Position numbers and translations under genes: made by a program. 7,277 nucleotides of DNA from DASXMX01 sp035483795. Lineage in GTDB: Bacteria > Planctomycetota > Phycisphaerae > Tepidisphaerales > Tepidisphaeraceae. The first letter of the stretch is position 1; every line of letters starts with the position of its first letter. The notes beneath the pieces were generated by a model. It was not told where the DNA came from, ran no database searches, and saw only the letters and a program-made list of their open reading frames with translations. Location of the stretch: the NCBI GenBank assembly GCA_035483795.1, contig DATHPP010000068.1, forward strand, positions 1 through 7,277, read 5' to 3'. Of the stretch, positions 5,583-7,277 are shown in pieces.

Positions 5583-6097
5583 CGATGTTCGTCCTCAGGT
5601 TCTATCCTGAGAGATTGCCAACGCAGCTGAAACGCGTGCGGAATCTATTGAGGCTCGTCTAAGGGCGATTGGTAAAAACACGTATCTCGGTCGCTGATCG
5701 TTAAGCCAAAAACGTGTCTGCGCCGTGGATTTCATTTGCAGCTGCGACATCCACTGGTGACAATGCGTGCCTTGCATCGGGTTTGCTGCCCCTTCGTGAG
5801 GCGGCCCCATCTGCTCTCGATGCCTGAGTCGGCCTGCGTGCCGCGCGCGATTTGGATGCACTCAGCCGTTGTCGTCTAGGCGGCTGAGCGCGATGCCGCG
5901 CCGACGCGACCAAGCCGCCCTGCCCGCACCGGCCTAGGTCCAACTTAAATCTCGATCGCGCCCAACTCGATATGCACCTTCGTGGAGTCGCCTTCGATCG
6001 GACGTCTCGCGGCATGACTCCAAGCAGGTTCAGAGACACTGATGCCACGCGCTTCTTGGTCTTACTGCTGTAGCCCACTCACAAGGAGATTTCTGCA
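5583..6097. other. Non-coding stretch between the surE fragment and the metallopeptidase
   Basis: About 515 bases without a supportable gene. It holds CTCAGG/CCTGAG (5594-5599 and 5606-5611), a 6-bp hairpin right where surE similarity ends, and CTCAGCCG/CGGCTGAG (5861-5868 and 5881-5888), an 8-bp hairpin with a 12-base loop. Two short open stretches look protein-like but lack starts: plus 5611-5697 (28 codons ending GKNTYLGR) and minus 5945-6061 (38 codons ending VHIELGAIEI). They may be tails of lost genes. The longer frames here (minus 5595-5861 and 5701-6078) show no domain pattern. Confidence 0.5.
6083..6088 (+). promoter_or_regulatory. Strong Shine-Dalgarno of the metallopeptidase gene
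   Basis: AAGGAG lies 9 bases before the ATG at 6098. It is the clearest ribosome-binding site in the right half of the window and fixes the start, which matters because the protein has no signal peptide at its N-terminus. Confidence 0.8.
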
Positions 6098-7180
6098 ATG
6101 GCGAAACGCGCGAACAAGGCCCCGAAGTCTATCAAGCCAAGCCAGCTCTTTTGCCGCAACTTGCCTCGGACGCTGCCCCCACTTCATCCGGCTGTGGCCG
6201 CCGACCCACATCGAGCTGCTGCAATACTCAACACCCAATCGAAATGGGTGAACGGGACGGTTCTGCACTACTGCTTTTTCCAAGGGGGGCACTTCGACGT
6301 CCCGGAGAAACAAGTGAAGGCAATTCGGGGGGCTTTTGAAACATGGAAGGCCGTCGGAATCGGATTGCAATTCAAGGAAGTCAATCAATTGAGTGAGGCG
6401 GAGGTCAGAATCGGTTACTCGACGGCCGACGGCAGCTCCGCGTCATCAGTTGGCAGAGATGTCTTGGACGTCTCTTTGGACCAGCCGACAACGGTATACG
6501 GTTGGGACCTCACGTCAAAGTACGGCCAGGGCACCGCACTCCACGAACTCGGTCACGTGCTCGGCATGGAACACGAACACCAAAACCCATTCGCAGGCAT
6601 TACGTGGAATGAGGATGCGGTCTACAAGTCTCTCGGCGGGCCGCCCAACAACTGGGACCGCCCGACAACGTTTCACAACATTCTTGAGAAGCTGACCAAA
6701 CAGCAGGTTCAAGGTTCGACCTGGGATCCAGACTCCATTATGGAATACGAGTTCGAGCCGGGTCTGATCATCGCGCCGGTGCCGTACAACAAGACCGGCA
6801 TCACTCCACCGGGAACACTCTCGGATGCCGATAAGGAATGGGCTCGCAAGTGGTATCCGCCAATGGCTGCCGCGTTACCCGCTCTCCAGCCGTTTCAGTC
6901 GACACCGGTGCAACTCGCCGCCGGCCAGCAAGTCGATTATGCCATCAAGCCTACGGAATCGCGCAAGTACAAAATCGAGATGAAGGGGGCCATGGACTCG
7001 TTGCTGGTCTTGTTTGAAGACGTCGATGGTGTCCCGCGCATGTTGTCGGGCGACGATGACAGCGGCGAGGAGCGTACGGCCGCCATCAATTACAAGCTTC
7101 TCAAGGGGCGAAACTATATTGCCCGACTCCGAGTATGCTATCCGGGCCAGTCAGGGATGACTTCGCTATTGGTTTCATAG
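6098..7180 (+). CDS. Astacin-like (metzincin, M12-type) zinc metallopeptidase with PPC-like C-terminal domain
   Basis: A 360-residue putative zinc endopeptidase. HELGHVLGMEHEH (149-161) is a full metzincin HExxHxxGxxH motif: zinc ligands His149, His153 and His159, with Glu150 as general base. The following Glu160 is the residue seen in astacins. SIMEYEF (213-219) is the Met-turn with Met215; Tyr217 sits where astacins keep a fifth zinc ligand (SIMHY). Upstream, WVNGTVLHYCFF and the helix KQVKAIRGAFETWKAVGIGLQF (71-92) match the usual metzincin N-terminal strand and helix. Residues about 265-360 (PVQLAAGQQVDYAIKP to GMTSLLVS) resemble a PPC/bacterial pre-peptidase C-terminal domain. The N-terminus (MAKRANKAPKSIKPSQ) is basic with no hydrophobic segment, odd for a family that is usually secreted. 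The gene sits between two copies of the surE tail and its stop lies 16 bases from the second, convergent tail. The substrate is unknown. Confidence 0.9.
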   Translation: MAKRANKAPKSIKPSQLFCRNLPRTLPPLHPAVAADPHRAAAILNTQSKWVNGTVLHYCFFQGGHFDVPEKQVKAIRGAFETWKAVGIGLQFKEVNQLSEAEVRIGYSTADGSSASSVGRDVLDVSLDQPTTVYGWDLTSKYGQGTALHELGHVLGMEHEHQNPFAGITWNEDAVYKSLGGPPNNWDRPTTFHNILEKLTKQQVQGSTWDPDSIMEYEFEPGLIIAPVPYNKTGITPPGTLSDADKEWARKWYPPMAAALPALQPFQSTPVQLAAGQQVDYAIKPTESRKYKIEMKGAMDSLLVLFEDVDGVPRMLSGDDDSGEERTAAINYKLLKGRNYIARLRVCYPGQSGMTSLLVS

Positions 7181-7196
7181 GCACTGTGAATTGTGC

Positions 7197-7277
7197 TTAC
7201 TCCACCGACCACTCGAACCCCGCAAACCGATCCATCAGCTGTCGGTGGGTCATGTCGATGTGCAGCGGGGTGAGGGT
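7197..7277 (-). CDS. surE: 5'/3'-nucleotidase SurE, C-terminal end (partial; runs off the right edge)
   Basis: The last 26 codons and TAA stop of a minus-strand surE gene, reading TLTPLHIDMTHRQLMDRFAGFEWSVE. TLTPLHIDMTH corresponds to the SVTPL..DLT segment near the end of SurE. By family knowledge SurE is a metal-dependent cytosolic phosphatase acting on nucleoside monophosphates. Only the tail is visible, so whether this copy is intact cannot be judged. It differs from the fragment ending at 5367 at 10 of 81 bases (stop codon included) and one residue (Met for Thr). It is convergent with the metallopeptidase gene, with 16 bases between the two stops. Confidence 0.75.
   Translation of the reverse strand, partial: TLTPLHIDMTHRQLMDRFAGFEWSVE

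Noticed and set aside
6062..6388. 108-residue minus-strand frame
   Set aside because: Antisense to the metallopeptidase start, which has a strong ribosome-binding site and clear family features.

Overview
This window reads as high-GC bacterial chromosome, most likely from a planctomycete (order Pirellulales or a relative). The best lineage clue is the gene cut by the left edge. It has a type IV pilin-like N-terminus (RAFTLIELLVVIAI) followed by the DUF1559 body, a family greatly expanded in Planctomycetes. The lineage call is inference: there is no rRNA or marker gene here.

Layout. Positions 1-1173 hold two minus-strand genes: the DUF1559 pseudopilin-like protein (partial) and a small exported His/Cys-rich protein. 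A gene-poor gap follows. Next comes a minus-strand exported glutathione peroxidase (1582-2157), divergent from plus-strand mogA (molybdopterin adenylyltransferase, 2368-2913). An alpha/beta hydrolase of the monoglyceride-lipase type follows mogA (2964-3893). Positions 3894-4853 are a 960-base convergent intergenic region. Much of it is a repeat cluster: two related hairpin copies near its ends and recurring GTGTCCC-containing units between them. A minus-strand pentapeptide-repeat protein occupies 4854-5303.

The right third (5367-7277) is the most unusual part. The 3' end of a surE gene (stationary-phase 5'/3'-nucleotidase) occurs twice in the same orientation. One is a headless fragment at 5367 to about 5582. 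The other, at 7197-7277, runs off the right edge and may belong to an intact gene. Between them is about 1.6 kb carrying an astacin-like zinc metallopeptidase with a PPC-like C-terminal domain and a scrambled non-coding stretch. Over the 81 bases that can be compared, nearly all differences between the two tails are synonymous. This suggests two surE lineages that diverged under selection rather than a fresh duplication. The arrangement looks like an insertion, gene-replacement or duplication event at the 3' end of surE, but no integrase or transposase is visible.

The genes do not form one pathway. MogA serves molybdenum cofactor synthesis and the peroxidase serves envelope peroxide defence. 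The hydrolase, pentapeptide protein and metallopeptidase look like independent accessory functions. No CRISPR array, rRNA, complete tRNA or recognisable transposase was found. I see no convincing multi-gene novel system; the duplicated surE tail and the hairpin/GTGTCCC cluster are the items most worth checking.
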